Of a DNA stretch of 64,000 bases, positions 8,499 to 16,471 are shown piece by piece (the first letter of the stretch is position 1; every line of letters begins with the position of its first letter). The DNA is from Microbacterium arborescens (lineage in GTDB: Bacteria; Actinomycetota; Actinomycetes; Actinomycetales; Microbacteriaceae): positions 1,488,001 through 1,552,000 of the forward strand of contig NZ_CP128474.1 of the NCBI RefSeq assembly GCF_030369635.1, in the 5' to 3' direction. The notes below the pieces were generated by a model. That model was not told where the DNA came from and made no database searches. It was given only the letters and a program-made list of their open reading frames with translations. Both the position numbers and the translations under genes were made by a program.

Positions 8499-9836
8499 CT
8501 ACGCGGACGGGTCCGGCGCGTCGGGCGCGTCCGGTTCGTCGGTGACGCCAGGCGTGCGATCCAGCCGGGTCCGGGGGACGAACCGGGGGACCCACCGGAT
8601 GAAGCCGAAAGCTCCGACGAGACCGAAGCCGCCCATGACGGCGGCGGCGACGGGGAGCGACGCGACGGCGGTGATGCCGGAGACCAGCAGCGGTGCGATC
8701 GCGCCGCCCGCATCGGTCAGCGTCCGCCACGACCCGAGGAACGGGGCGGGATTCGTCGTCGGTGCGACATCCGCTCCCAGGGTGAGGAGGATGCCGCTCG
8801 AGAGGCCGTTGCCGACGCCGAGCACCGCCGCGAACAGCGCGAACCACAGCTCCGGCTGCGCGCTGGCGGATGTCAGCGCGAGTGCGATCAGGCCGGCGCT
8901 CATCAGCAGCATCGCGGGGAGCGCTGCCCAGAGACGCCCGAAGCGGTCCATGACCTGCCCGCTGGCGTAGAAGAGGGCGAAGTCGATCGCGCCCGAGACC
9001 CCGACCACGAGTGCGATCGTCGACCCGTCGAGCCCGATCGCGACGCCCCAGAGGGGCAGCAGAACCTGGCGGGTGGAGCGCAGCGCCGATAGTGACGCGG
9101 CGGCGACGCCGAGGCGGGCGAGCACATCGCGGTTCCGCCAGGCGGTGCGGACGACGCCCGTGCCGGGCACTCGCCGGGTGCGCACCGGCGCGGTCGTCAG
9201 TGCCTCACCCGCGGCGGTCCGAGCGACGGCGGGCACGGCGCCCAGGCGCTTCTCGGGTTCGGGACCGAACGCGACGAGCGCGATCATCGCGACGAGGCAG
9301 ATCCCGAAGAACCAGATCGTGGCGTGCTCATCACCAAACAACCACAGCAGCGCGGCGGCGATGAAGGGACCGACGAACATGCCGAGGCGGAAGCTGCCGC
9401 CGAGCAGCGACAGCGCCCGGGCGCGGAAGGTGACGGGCACGCGGGTCGTCATGAAGGCGTGGCGCGCCACGCCGAATGCGGCCGCGCAGATGCCGATGAG
9501 GAAGACGGATGCCGCGAACACCCCGAGCACCGGCGCGAACGCCATCGCCGCCACGCCGACGAGGGCGAGAAGACCCGCGATGATCATGGTCGCCCGCTCG
9601 CCGATGCGCGCAACCGCCCACCCCGCAGGGAGATTGCCGCACAGTTGGCCGACGACCAGAGCTGCGGCCACCAGCGCCGAGGTAGCGACATCCGCGCCGA
9701 GCTGCGCGGCGATCACGGGGATCAGGGGGATGACCGCGCCCTCGCCGAGCCCGAACAGCGTCGTCGGCCCGTAGATCATCGGGGCGAGACGCCAGAGAAC
9801 GCGGCGGATCGGTTCGTTCTCGTCGCTGGCTCCCAT
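8499..9836 (-). CDS. MFS transporter
   Basis: The 445-residue protein starts at ATG 9836, 25 bp from the divergent prfB start. It has about twelve hydrophobic helices. The loop after helix 2 reads [10 protein letters not shown] and a second copy reads Gly-Gln-Val-Met-Asp-Arg-Phe-Gly-Arg, both degenerate forms of the MFS signature. A central loop near residue 190 separates the two halves. The C-terminus is rich in Asp-Ala-Pro. The substrate is unknown. It leads the minus-strand polysaccharide gene set and overlaps nothing, so it may belong to that operon or simply precede it. Single-component drug or sugar efflux are both possible. Confidence 0.75.
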   Translation of the reverse strand: MGASDENEPIRRVLWRLAPMIYGPTTLFGLGEGAVIPLIPVIAAQLGADVATSALVAAALVVGQLCGNLPAGWAVARIGERATMIIAGLLALVGVAAMAFAPVLGVFAASVFLIGICAAAFGVARHAFMTTRVPVTFRARALSLLGGSFRLGMFVGPFIAAALLWLFGDEHATIWFFGICLVAMIALVAFGPEPEKRLGAVPAVARTAAGEALTTAPVRTRRVPGTGVVRTAWRNRDVLARLGVAAASLSALRSTRQVLLPLWGVAIGLDGSTIALVVGVSGAIDFALFYASGQVMDRFGRLWAALPAMLLMSAGLIALALTSASAQPELWFALFAAVLGVGNGLSSGILLTLGADVAPTTNPAPFLGSWRTLTDAGGAIAPLLVSGITAVASLPVAAAVMGGFGLVGAFGFIRWVPRFVPRTRLDRTPGVTDEPDAPDAPDPSA

Positions 9837-9861
9837 TGCTTCCACGATACTCTGGAGTGCC

Positions 9862-10974
9862 ATGCTCGAATTCGATATCTCCGCCGACATCCAGGCCCTG
9901 CGCTCCACGTTCGCCGACATCCAGGCGGTGGTCGACGTCGAGGCGCTCCGGGCCGAGATCGCCCGCCTCTCCGAGGAGGCCGGCGCGCCCGATCTCTGGG
10001 ACGACGTCGAGAAGGCGCAGAAGGTCACCAGCGCGCTCAGCCACCGCCAGGCCGAGCTCAAGCGCGTCACCGAGGTCGAGCGCCGCCTCGACGATCTCGA
10101 TGTGCTGGTGGAGCTCGCGATCGAGATGGACGACGAGGAATCTGCCGATGAAGCTCGCAAGGAGCTGAAGCAGCTCGAAGAGGTCATCGGTCAGCTCGAG
10201 GTCCAGACGCTCCTCGACGGCGAATACGACGACCGCGCCGCCGTCGTGACCATCCGCTCGGGCGCCGGCGGTGACGACGCCACCGACTTCGCCGACATGC
10301 TCCTGCGCATGTACCTGCGATGGGCCGAGCGTCACAAGTACCCCGTGAAGGTCATGGACACCTCCTACGCCGAAGGCGCGGGCATCAAGTCGGCCACCTT
10401 CGAGGTCGACGCGCCCTATGCGTACGGCACTCTGTCGGTCGAGGCCGGAACGCACCGTCTCGCCCGGATCAGTCCCTTCGGTTCCGCCGACAAGCGTCAG
10501 ACGAGCTTCGCCGCGGTCGAGGTCATCCCCGTGATGGAGGAGGCCGTCGAGGTCGACGTGCCCGAGAACGACATCCGTGTCGACGTCTTCCGTTCGTCGG
10601 GACCGGGTGGCCAGTCGGTCAACACCACTGACTCGGCCGTCCGGATCACGCACATCCCCACCGGCATCGTCGTCTCGATGCAGAACGAGAAGTCGCAGAT
10701 CCAGAACCGCGCCGCGGCCATGCGGGTTCTGCAGACCCGCCTCATGCTGCTTCAGCGCGAGGAGGAGGCGGCGAAGAAGAAGGAGCTGGCGGGCACCATC
10801 ACCGCGAGCTGGGGCGACCAGATGCGCTCATACTTCCTCTACGGACAGCAGCTCGTGAAAGACCTCCGCACGGGCCACGAGGTCGGGAACCCCTCGACCG
10901 TGTTCGACGGCGACCTCGACGGATTCATCGCCGCCGGCATCCGCTGGCGCAAGCGCAAGGACGACGACGCCTGA
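9862..10974 (+). CDS. prfB: Peptide chain release factor 2
   Basis: The 370-residue protein is RF2. The Ser-Pro-Phe tripeptide anticodon (about 204-206) specifies UGA/UAA recognition, and the Gly-Gly-Gln catalytic motif lies at about 249-251 within Gly-Pro-Gly-Gly-Gln-Ser-Val-Asn. The frame is continuous from the first ATG. There is no in-frame UGA near codon 25 and so no programmed frameshift of the enterobacterial kind. TACTCT at 9848-9853 ends 8 nt before the ATG, and GGAG lies 4 nt upstream of it. The gene precedes ftsE-ftsX-smpB, a common actinobacterial order. Confidence 0.97.
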   Translation: MLEFDISADIQALRSTFADIQAVVDVEALRAEIARLSEEAGAPDLWDDVEKAQKVTSALSHRQAELKRVTEVERRLDDLDVLVELAIEMDDEESADEARKELKQLEEVIGQLEVQTLLDGEYDDRAAVVTIRSGAGGDDATDFADMLLRMYLRWAERHKYPVKVMDTSYAEGAGIKSATFEVDAPYAYGTLSVEAGTHRLARISPFGSADKRQTSFAAVEVIPVMEEAVEVDVPENDIRVDVFRSSGPGGQSVNTTDSAVRITHIPTGIVVSMQNEKSQIQNRAAAMRVLQTRLMLLQREEEAAKKKELAGTITASWGDQMRSYFLYGQQLVKDLRTGHEVGNPSTVFDGDLDGFIAAGIRWRKRKDDDA

Positions 10975-11040
10975 TCGAGTGCTGAGGCGCGGATGCCGCG
11001 GCGCGCGGGTGTCGCGGCTCGGTTGTGCGGGGGAGCGGCT

Positions 11041-11046
11041 TAGGCT
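11041..11046 (+). promoter_or_regulatory. Candidate -10 box for ftsEX
   Basis: TAGGCT at 11041-11046 lies 9 nt before the ftsE ATG. Transcription would begin within a few bases of the start codon, giving an almost leaderless mRNA. No clear -35 is seen. The same hexamer recurs before the thiolase gene, otsA, serA and the gene at 48131. Confidence 0.45.
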
Positions 11047-11055
11047 CATCGAGTC

Positions 11056-12036
11056 ATGATCCGGTTCGAACACGTCAGCAAGCGGTATCGCGGCACCTCG
11101 AAGCCCGCGCTCAGCGACGTCGACTTCGAGATCCAGCGCGGCGAGTTCGTCTTCCTCGTCGGCGCATCCGGATCCGGCAAGTCGTCGTGTCTGCGGATGA
11201 TCCTGCGCGAGGACGTCGCGTCCGAGGGGCGCGTGGTCGTGCTCGGCCGTGATCTGCGCGGTCTCTCGACGCGCAAGGTCCCCTACTTCCGTCGCCACAT
11301 CGGTGCCGTGTTCCAGGACTTCCGGCTGCTGCCCAACAAGACCGTCTTCCAGAACGTCGCCTTCACCCTTCAGGTGATCGGCTCGTCGCGAGCATTCATC
11401 TCACAGGCGGTCCCGGAGGCGCTCGCTCTCGTCGGCCTCGCGGGCAAGGAGAAGCGGCTGCCGCACGAGCTCTCCGGTGGTGAGCAGCAGCGCGTAGCCA
11501 TCGCACGCGCGATCGTCAACCGTCCGCAGGTGCTGCTGGCCGACGAGCCGACGGGAAACCTCGACCCCGCGACATCCGTCGACATCATGCAGCTGCTCGC
11601 GCGCATCAACGCCAACGGCACAACGGTCGTCATGGCCACCCACGAGGCCGGCTTCGTCGACCAGATGCAGCGACGAGTCATCGAGCTGAGCGGCGGCGTC
11701 ATGGTGCGCGATGAGGTCGGTGGCGGCTACGGCGACACCTCCGCGTTGCCCAGCCTCGCTCCCGAGCCGGTTCGCGGTGCCGCGGCGGTCGCCGCCCTCA
11801 CGGCTGTGCTCGAACTGCAGCGCGAGATCGCCGAGACCCCTCCGGCGGCCCACGTCCCCGTTCCGGACGCGCCCGAGGCTCCCGTCGAACCTCCGCCGCC
11901 CGTGGGCGAGACGCGGGCCATCCCGATCGTCGCCCCTGACATCGACCTCGCCGGCCTCGGCCTCCCCGATGTCGCGAAGAAGCTCGGACTCGGCGATCGC
12001 GACGATCGCACCGACGAAGTGGGGCCCACGTCATGA
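11056..12036 (+). CDS. ftsE: Cell division ATP-binding protein FtsE, with C-terminal extension
   Basis: This is the ABC ATPase of the FtsEX complex, which controls peptidoglycan hydrolases at the septum. Walker A is Gly-Ala-Ser-Gly-Ser-Gly-Lys-Ser (36-43), the signature Leu-Ser-Gly-Gly-Glu-Gln-Gln-Arg is near 139, and Walker B with Asp-Glu-Pro-Thr-Gly-Asn-Leu-Asp is near 162. The usual FtsE ends near residue 225-230. Here about 100 further residues follow, rich in Ala and Pro, with a short ending that could fold as a helix. The stop overlaps the ftsX start in ATGA, so the pair is translationally coupled. Confidence 0.96.
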   Translation: MIRFEHVSKRYRGTSKPALSDVDFEIQRGEFVFLVGASGSGKSSCLRMILREDVASEGRVVVLGRDLRGLSTRKVPYFRRHIGAVFQDFRLLPNKTVFQNVAFTLQVIGSSRAFISQAVPEALALVGLAGKEKRLPHELSGGEQQRVAIARAIVNRPQVLLADEPTGNLDPATSVDIMQLLARINANGTTVVMATHEAGFVDQMQRRVIELSGGVMVRDEVGGGYGDTSALPSLAPEPVRGAAAVAALTAVLELQREIAETPPAAHVPVPDAPEAPVEPPPPVGETRAIPIVAPDIDLAGLGLPDVAKKLGLGDRDDRTDEVGPTS

Positions 12037-12947
12037 GAGTCGGTCTGATCCTCGGTGAGGCCCTGACAGGCCTGCGTCGCAACGCGTCGATGGTGATCTC
12101 CGTCGTGCTCGTCACCTTCGTCTCGCTCACGTTCGTGGGTGCGGCGATGCTCATGCAGATGCAGATCAGCAAGACGAAGGACTACTGGGCCGAGCGTGCT
12201 CAGGTCGCCGTCTACATGTGCCGTGAGGACGCCGCGGTGCAGAACTGCGCCGACGGAGCTGCGACCGACGAACAGATCGCCGCCGTCGCCGAGCGACTCG
12301 AGTCTCCCGCGCTGCAGAGCGTCGTCCGCGAGGTGCGCTTCGAGACGAGTCAGGAGGCGTACGACAACGTCCTGTCACTCATGGGGCAGGACTACGCCGA
12401 GTTCGTCAGCCCGGAGCAGCTCAACAACACCTACTGGGTCAACCTCGCCGATCCGTCGCAGAGCGATGTCATCAGCGAGGCGTTCAAGGACTTCGACGGG
12501 GTCGAGGAGGTCGCGAACCAGCTGCAATACCTCGACCCGCTGTTCTCCGCGCTCACCGTCGCCACGTACATCGCGGTCGGGATCGCCGGACTGATGCTGA
12601 TCGCCGCGGTGCTTCTGATCGCGACCACGATTCGCCTCTCCGCTTATGCGCGCCGGCGAGAGCTCGGCATCATGCGCCTCGTGGGCGCGTCCAATCGGTT
12701 CATCCAGACCCCGTTCATCCTCGAGGGTGTGTTCGCCGCGTTGATCGGGTCGGCGCTCGCGAGCGTCGCGATCATCGCGATGGTGCAGATCGGCGTCGGC
12801 GACTATCTGTCGTCGCAGATCGACTTCGTCACGAGCTGGGTCAACCTCGGAGACGTCGCGGTGGTGGTGCCGGCGGTGATCGTGATCGGCGTGGCTCTGG
12901 CAGCCGTCTCTGCGGGGTTCGCCATCCGCCGATGGCTGCGCACCTGA
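12033..12947 (+). CDS. ftsX: Cell division protein FtsX
   Basis: The 304-residue membrane partner of FtsE has one N-terminal helix (about 20-45), an extracellular domain of about 130 residues, and three C-terminal helices with the FtsX core (Ala-Arg-Arg-Arg-Glu-Leu-Gly-Ile-Met-Arg-Leu-Val-Gly-Ala). The outer domain has two cysteines 11 residues apart (near 63 and 74) that could form a disulfide, as reported for mycobacterial FtsX. The extracellular domain would bind a NlpC/P60-type hydrolase encoded elsewhere. It follows ftsE with a 4-nt overlap. Confidence 0.96.
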   Translation: MRVGLILGEALTGLRRNASMVISVVLVTFVSLTFVGAAMLMQMQISKTKDYWAERAQVAVYMCREDAAVQNCADGAATDEQIAAVAERLESPALQSVVREVRFETSQEAYDNVLSLMGQDYAEFVSPEQLNNTYWVNLADPSQSDVISEAFKDFDGVEEVANQLQYLDPLFSALTVATYIAVGIAGLMLIAAVLLIATTIRLSAYARRRELGIMRLVGASNRFIQTPFILEGVFAALIGSALASVAIIAMVQIGVGDYLSSQIDFVTSWVNLGDVAVVVPAVIVIGVALAAVSAGFAIRRWLRT

Positions 12948-12990
12948 CCAACGCCGGGCTTTCCCGTCGAGCATGCCGCGGGTGTGCCCC

Positions 12991-13027
12991 TAGACTGTAG
13001 GGCTGCGCCAGTGCATCAGGAAGGAGG
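12991..13027 (+). promoter_or_regulatory. Promoter -10 and RBS of smpB
   Basis: TAGACT at 12991-12996 is a -10 box, and AGGAGG at 13022-13027 is a near-perfect Shine-Dalgarno 6 nt before the ATG at 13034. smpB thus has its own promoter and a conventional leader, unlike many genes in this window. Confidence 0.55.
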
Positions 13028-13033
13028 CGCGTC

Positions 13034-13510
13034 ATGCCGAAGGAACAGGGCGAGAAGCTCGTGGCGAGCAACAAGCGCGCCCGACACGACTACGCCATCG
13101 AGAAGACGTATGAGGCCGGTCTCGTGCTGACCGGCACCGAGGTGAAGTCGCTGCGCCAGGGGCGTGCCAATCTCACCGACGGCTACGCCTACATCGATAA
13201 CGGCCAGGCGTACCTCGATGCGGTTCACATTCCCGAGTACTCCCAGGGGCACTGGACGAATCACGCCACCAAGCGCACGCGCAAACTGCTGCTGCACAAA
13301 GAGGAGATCATCAAGCTGTCGCACGCGGTCAGTGCCGGCGGCTACACCCTCGTGCCTCTGCGGCTGTACTTCTCGGACGGTCGGGCGAAGGTCGAGATCG
13401 CGGTCGCGAAGGGTAAGCGCGAGTTCGAGAAGCGTCAGACCATCCGCGAGCGCGAGGACAAGCGCGAGGCTGAACGCGCGATGCGCACCCGCAACCGTCT
13501 CGGCGAGTAG
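13034..13510 (+). CDS. smpB: SsrA-binding protein SmpB
   Basis: The 158-residue protein matches SmpB throughout. It has the early [19 protein letters not shown], and the basic tail ending in Arg-Asn-Arg-Leu-Gly-Glu. SmpB binds tmRNA and delivers it to stalled ribosomes. The tmRNA gene lies about 840 bp downstream on the same strand, separated by one convergent gene. Confidence 0.97.
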   Translation: MPKEQGEKLVASNKRARHDYAIEKTYEAGLVLTGTEVKSLRQGRANLTDGYAYIDNGQAYLDAVHIPEYSQGHWTNHATKRTRKLLLHKEEIIKLSHAVSAGGYTLVPLRLYFSDGRAKVEIAVAKGKREFEKRQTIREREDKREAERAMRTRNRLGE

Positions 13511-13520
13511 CGGCGGGCGC

Positions 13521-13535
13521 ATTCGCCAGGCGAAT
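13521..13535. repeat. Short perfect palindrome between convergent genes
   Basis: ATTCGCC-A-GGCGAAT forms a 7-bp inverted repeat with a one-base centre, between the smpB and SIMPL-gene stops. With no T-tract it is not a classical terminator. It may still act as a weak transcription or mRNA-end signal. Confidence 0.35.
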
Positions 13536-13553
13536 CCTGTGATGCGCTCCGCG

Positions 13554-14216
13554 TCAGCGCGCGCGGAAGCGGGCCTCCACCGCGGCTGTCACGACGATCT
13601 CGCTGGGACGGAGTTCCACTCCTCCGGATGATGCGTCGGCGGACATCGTGGCCGCGCGCGCGAACATCGGCGCCGCGGGCGGCGCGTCGCCACCGCTGAG
13701 CAGTCCGACATCTGCGATCTCGACGGGCTCGACCGTCGCGTGGCCGAGCGCCGTCGCGTACGCGGTCGCGCGGGCAACGGCGACGCCGACCGCTGAGGTC
13801 GCGACCTCGCCCTCGATGCTCGATAGCGTCGCGGGGGAGAGCTGCCATTCGACGTTCGACACGCGCATGCCGTCGTCGTCCGCGAGGAGCGACACCCATT
13901 CGTCCAGTGCGCGGATGTCGTCGAAGGCGGCGACCAGCTCTATCGTCGCGTGGTGGACAGGCGCGAGCTGGTTCCCCTCGGCATTCCAGGGCCGGTCGGA
14001 CCACGTCGCGACGGATCCGCTCGACCAGGTCGAGACGACTCCCGCTCGGGCGAGTTCCTCGAGTCGTGTGCGCAACGGCGCTATCGTGGCGGCCACCCGC
14101 GACGCCACGGCGCTCCTCTCGGCGCCGTCGGCGGTCGCGGCGGCGTGGACCACGGCGACCTCGGGCTGGACACGTCGTTCGGCCTCGCCGCGGACGGAGA
14201 TGAGGATGTCTGCCAT
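13554..14216 (-). CDS. SIMPL-domain (DUF541) protein
   Basis: The 220-residue protein opens with Ile-Ser-Val-Arg-Gly-Glu-Ala-Glu-Arg-Arg-Val-Gln-Pro-Glu, the typical start of SIMPL/DUF541 domains. It continues with the family's alternating strand-helix pattern. There is no signal peptide, unlike many outer-surface family members, so it is predicted cytoplasmic. The biochemical function of the family is poorly defined. TAGAGT at 14228-14223 ends exactly 6 nt before the ATG, which predicts a leaderless transcript. It sits between smpB and ssrA on the opposite strand. Confidence 0.8.
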   Translation of the reverse strand: MADILISVRGEAERRVQPEVAVVHAAATADGAERSAVASRVAATIAPLRTRLEELARAGVVSTWSSGSVATWSDRPWNAEGNQLAPVHHATIELVAAFDDIRALDEWVSLLADDDGMRVSNVEWQLSPATLSSIEGEVATSAVGVAVARATAYATALGHATVEPVEIADVGLLSGGDAPPAAPMFARAATMSADASSGGVELRPSEIVVTAAVEARFRAR

Positions 14217-14228
14217 GGTCCGACTCTA
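14217..14228 (-). promoter_or_regulatory. Leaderless -10 box of the SIMPL gene
   Basis: On the minus strand TAGAGT (14228-14223) is followed by six bases and then the ATG at 14216. This TANNNT-N6-start spacing places the transcription start at the A of ATG. Confidence 0.5.
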
Positions 14229-14348
14229 GGCCGGGTGCGCGGGAATGGCGCCGAGTGGCGATCGGTTGTAGTCTGTAGTGCTCGGGTGCTGCGGCATCCG
14301 GGTTGGTAACTCCACAGTGTGACAGCGGCCCTTCGTTCGAAGGCTCAT

Positions 14349-14718
14349 GGGGATGATCGGTTTCGACATCGCCTGTGTGTCGGCGAGAAGCGGGCCGAGG
14401 ATGCAGGGTTATCTCGTTAACGATCTCTGCAAACCAATAAGTGCCGAATCCAAGCGCACTGACTTCGCCCTCGCTGCATAAGCGAGCCCGATAGTCCGTC
14501 AGACCGTGTGTGATCCCGCCACGGACCCTGGCGTCATCTAGGGATCTTGCTGCGTGACGGCGTCCGGACGTCACGCGGGACTCTTCCCGGACTGGGCCTG
14601 TCGACTTATGTGTCTGTACTGAAAGTCGGGGCCGAGCAGAACGCCTCTACAGACTGCGCCCGGAGAAGACGCCGTATCTCAGCGATGGACGGGGGTTCGA
14701 TTCCCCCCATCTCCACCA
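14349..14718 (+). ncRNA. ssrA: Transfer-messenger RNA (tmRNA)
   Basis: The 5-prime end GGGGATGATCGGTTTCGAC and the 3-prime end GGGGGTTCGATTCCCCCCATCTCCACCA-type arm identify a one-piece tmRNA of about 370 nt with CCA encoded. The acceptor stem pairs GGGGATG with CATCTCC, using one G-U pair. The tag reading frame starts at GCC 14443 and ends at TAA 14479-14481, encoding AESKRTDFALAA. Candidate -10 TAGTCT lies at 14269-14274, leaving about 65-70 nt of 5-prime precursor to be removed. It works with SmpB encoded upstream to rescue stalled ribosomes. Confidence 0.97.
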
Positions 14719-14738
14719 CTGCCGCTGTCACGCTGCAT

Positions 14739-14777
14739 AGCCCCCGATCCCCTGGAAGTAGTGGGATCGGGGGCTTT
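14739..14777 (+). terminator. Rho-independent terminator of ssrA
   Basis: AGCCCCCGATCCC (14739-14751) pairs with GGGATCGGGGGCT (14763-14775), a 13-bp GC-rich stem with an 11-nt loop followed by TTT. It starts 20 nt after the tmRNA 3-prime end. Confidence 0.85.
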
Positions 14778-15240
14778 GGTCTCTCGGGTGGAGGTCGCCC
14801 CGTCCTGACCCGAATCAGGCGGGGCTCGCGCACCGCGTGCCCCCCAAATGCACCCGGTGCACGCGGGTCGGTTCGGAGCGATTCGACGATCGGATTGCTG
14901 TTGGGGCCGCCGCGATCCGCGTCGCAGGTGGGTGGGCTCGCGAGCGTGGGGTCGCCCCGGCGCGCGCAGCGCGGCCCCCAAATGCGTGCCGCGCGCATCG
15001 GAAGCGACCCGCTACGGTCCCACCCGGGGCAGCCTCGTCGACAGGGGGCTTATGCGGGGCGCGCTCATCCTTTATCTTTGGCGCGTCGGCCATCCCAGCC
15101 CAGCGGCGGTTCTGCCTCGAACGTCCCCAAGCGCTCGGCAGGGCCGCCGCGCTCAACGCCGATGCCCGTCAGCGTGCCGGTGCCGTGTGGTCCGCTCCAT
15201 GGCCGTGATCACAGCAAGATGCGGCGCTCGGAGGAAGGTA
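14778..15240. other. Gene-poor stretch downstream of tmRNA
   Basis: No reading frame here has a convincing start, codon pattern or recognisable domain. The stretch lies between the ssrA terminator and a bidirectional terminator. It contains two hairpins with a shared loop sequence (see the repeat at 14832-14994). tmRNA 3-prime ends are frequent integration sites, but I saw no second copy of the tmRNA end and no integrase fragment. Confidence 0.5.
14832..14994. repeat. Two look-alike hairpins sharing the loop CCCCCAAATGC
   Basis: Hairpin A pairs ACCGCGTGC (14832-14840) with GCACGCGG(G)T (14859-14868). Hairpin B pairs GCGCGGC (14969-14975) with GCCGCGC (14988-14994). The 11-nt sequence CCCCCAAATGC occurs in both, at 14841-14851 and 14975-14985, beginning at the end of the left arm. 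The arms differ in sequence while the loop is kept. This resembles a conserved structural element rather than a simple duplication. Its function is unknown. Confidence 0.45.
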
Positions 15241-15285
15241 CGGCGAAGGCCCCCGCCCTCGAGTGAGGGGCAGGGGCCTTCGCCG
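15241..15285. terminator. Bidirectional hairpin terminator
   Basis: CGGCGAAGGCCCC and GGGGCCTTCGCCG form a long stem with an inner GC-rich part and a short loop around 15261-15265. It lies 11 nt past the stop of the minus-strand small membrane gene and ends that transcript. A weak T-run follows on the minus strand. Confidence 0.65.
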
Positions 15286-15295
15286 GTTCGGGCGG

Positions 15296-15454
15296 TCAGG
15301 TCTTGTTGCGGATGGACCGCATCAGCCAGGCGATGACCGCGATGATGATGAGCGCGATGCCGACGAACAGCAGGAACTTCACCGCTTCGACGAAGATTCC
15401 GGTGAACAGCAACGCGATGCCGATGATGATAAGGATGATCGCAAGTGCAGGCAT
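15296..15454 (-). CDS. Small hydrophobic membrane protein (52 aa)
   Basis: From ATG 15454 the product is 52 residues, with two hydrophobic helices (about 4-22 and 26-45) and the tail Met-Arg-Ser-Ile-Arg-Asn-Lys-Thr, whose positive charges would face the cytoplasm. It resembles the small two-helix hydrophobic proteins common in actinobacteria, often stress-induced, but no function is established. The open frame extends further upstream with Ser/Arg-rich sequence that looks non-coding, so the short form is preferred. A strong hairpin follows the stop. Confidence 0.65.
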   Translation of the reverse strand: MPALAIILIIIGIALLFTGIFVEAVKFLLFVGIALIIIAVIAWLMRSIRNKT

Positions 15455-15515
15455 GTCCTCATTGTCGCGCGACGCGAGCTCAGACGCACGTGCTTGACCT
15501 CGCGTTCCGCAGACC

Positions 15516-15908
15516 CTATGGGCGCGCGTCTGCGGGCGACTGTTCCGTCCCCTGGTGGAATCGCAAGGCGAGGGCGTCGCCCGATGTCGCCCAGACCGAC
15601 GAGTGGCGGCTGACGCGCGTGCCGGCGACGAGGCGATAGGTGACGAGCACCGTGTCGACGTCAAGCCGCTGGATGACCCATTCATCCGTGTGCGGAGTGT
15701 CGCGTGTGGCTTCCTCCATGAGCTCGACGAGGAGGTCAGACCGCGTCCACAGGCGACCCGACCGGCCGATCTCGGTGAAATCCGGGTGGATGAGCTCGCG
15801 AAGGCGTCGGGCGTCCTGTCGTACGGCACTCGTGAGCAGGTCGCGCTCGGCGTCGCGGATGCGGCCGGCCAGATCGTCAGCGACGCCGACGGCTTCGACG
15901 TCGTTCAT
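15516..15908 (-). CDS. DUF4440/SnoaL-like (NTF2-fold) protein
   Basis: About 130 residues with the DUF4440 pattern: an N-terminal helix Arg-Asp-Ala-Glu-Arg-Asp-Leu-Leu, then Leu-Ile-His-Pro-Asp-Phe-Thr-Glu-Ile-Gly-Arg-Ser-Gly, then Arg-His-Ser-Ser-Val-Trp and a terminal Leu-Arg-Phe-His-Gln-Gly-Thr. Proteins with this cone-shaped fold bind small molecules or act as minor enzymes; the ligand here is unknown. The ATG at 15908 overlaps the previous stop in TGATG, so it is coupled to the lipoprotein gene upstream. Confidence 0.75.
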   Translation of the reverse strand: MNDVEAVGVADDLAGRIRDAERDLLTSAVRQDARRLRELIHPDFTEIGRSGRLWTRSDLLVELMEEATRDTPHTDEWVIQRLDVDTVLVTYRLVAGTRVSRHSSVWATSGDALALRFHQGTEQSPADARP

Positions 15909-16471
15909 CAACGTCGCTCGATGACGACGAGGCCCTGCTTCACGTCGGCGACCTGGGCATAGCCCTCGCCGAAGAAATAGGTGACGCCGTAGCCGTCGCC
16001 GTCGATGTTGAGCGCGAAAGACGGGTCTTCGGTCAGGTAGACCCCGTCATCGCCCTCTTCGCGGATCCACCCTTGCGATTCGAGGGTGCGCTGGGCCTCG
16101 GTGGTCTCGGCGGCGGTGAGCGGCGCCCAGCCGAACTGGAGGATGTTGCCGCCGGGTTCGGCCGCGTTCGTCCAGGTGCAGGACACGCCTGCATCGATCT
16201 CCGTCTCACCGATCATGAACGGCCCTTGCTCGTACTCCCAGCCCTGCGATTGCAGTTCGTCGAGGCTCGCTTCGCGGATGATGTTCTCGCACGTCGGGTC
16301 GGGCAGAGCCGGCTCCGAAGCGGTGGCCTCGGGCGTCGCTACGGGCGAGGAGGGGACGGCTTCGGGGGGAGCGGTCTCTTGGGGCTCGAGCGCGGAGCAG
16401 CCGCTCAACAGCATCAGAGCCACGGCCGAGCCGGTCGCAATGACGAGGGGTGCGCGCCGGCGGCGGGTCAT
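15908..16471 (-). CDS. Secreted lipoprotein, unknown function
   Basis: ATG 16471 overlaps the stop of the HisN-like gene in ATGA. The 187-residue product has basic residues, a hydrophobic stretch and the lipobox Leu-Leu-Ser-Gly-Cys at about 21-25. A Pro/Ala/Glu-rich linker (about 28-55) leads to a folded domain. Two cysteines in the mature domain (Pro-Thr-Cys and Ser-Cys-Thr-Trp) may pair. I do not recognise a named family. It is probably anchored on the outer face of the membrane. Confidence 0.7.
   Translation of the reverse strand: MTRRRRAPLVIATGSAVALMLLSGCSALEPQETAPPEAVPSSPVATPEATASEPALPDPTCENIIREASLDELQSQGWEYEQGPFMIGETEIDAGVSCTWTNAAEPGGNILQFGWAPLTAAETTEAQRTLESQGWIREEGDDGVYLTEDPSFALNIDGDGYGVTYFFGEGYAQVADVKQGLVVIERR

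Noticed and set aside
14349..15295. Genomic island inserted at the tmRNA 3-prime end
   Set aside because: No duplicated tmRNA end, integrase or phage gene is visible; the gene-poor stretch is under 600 bp.
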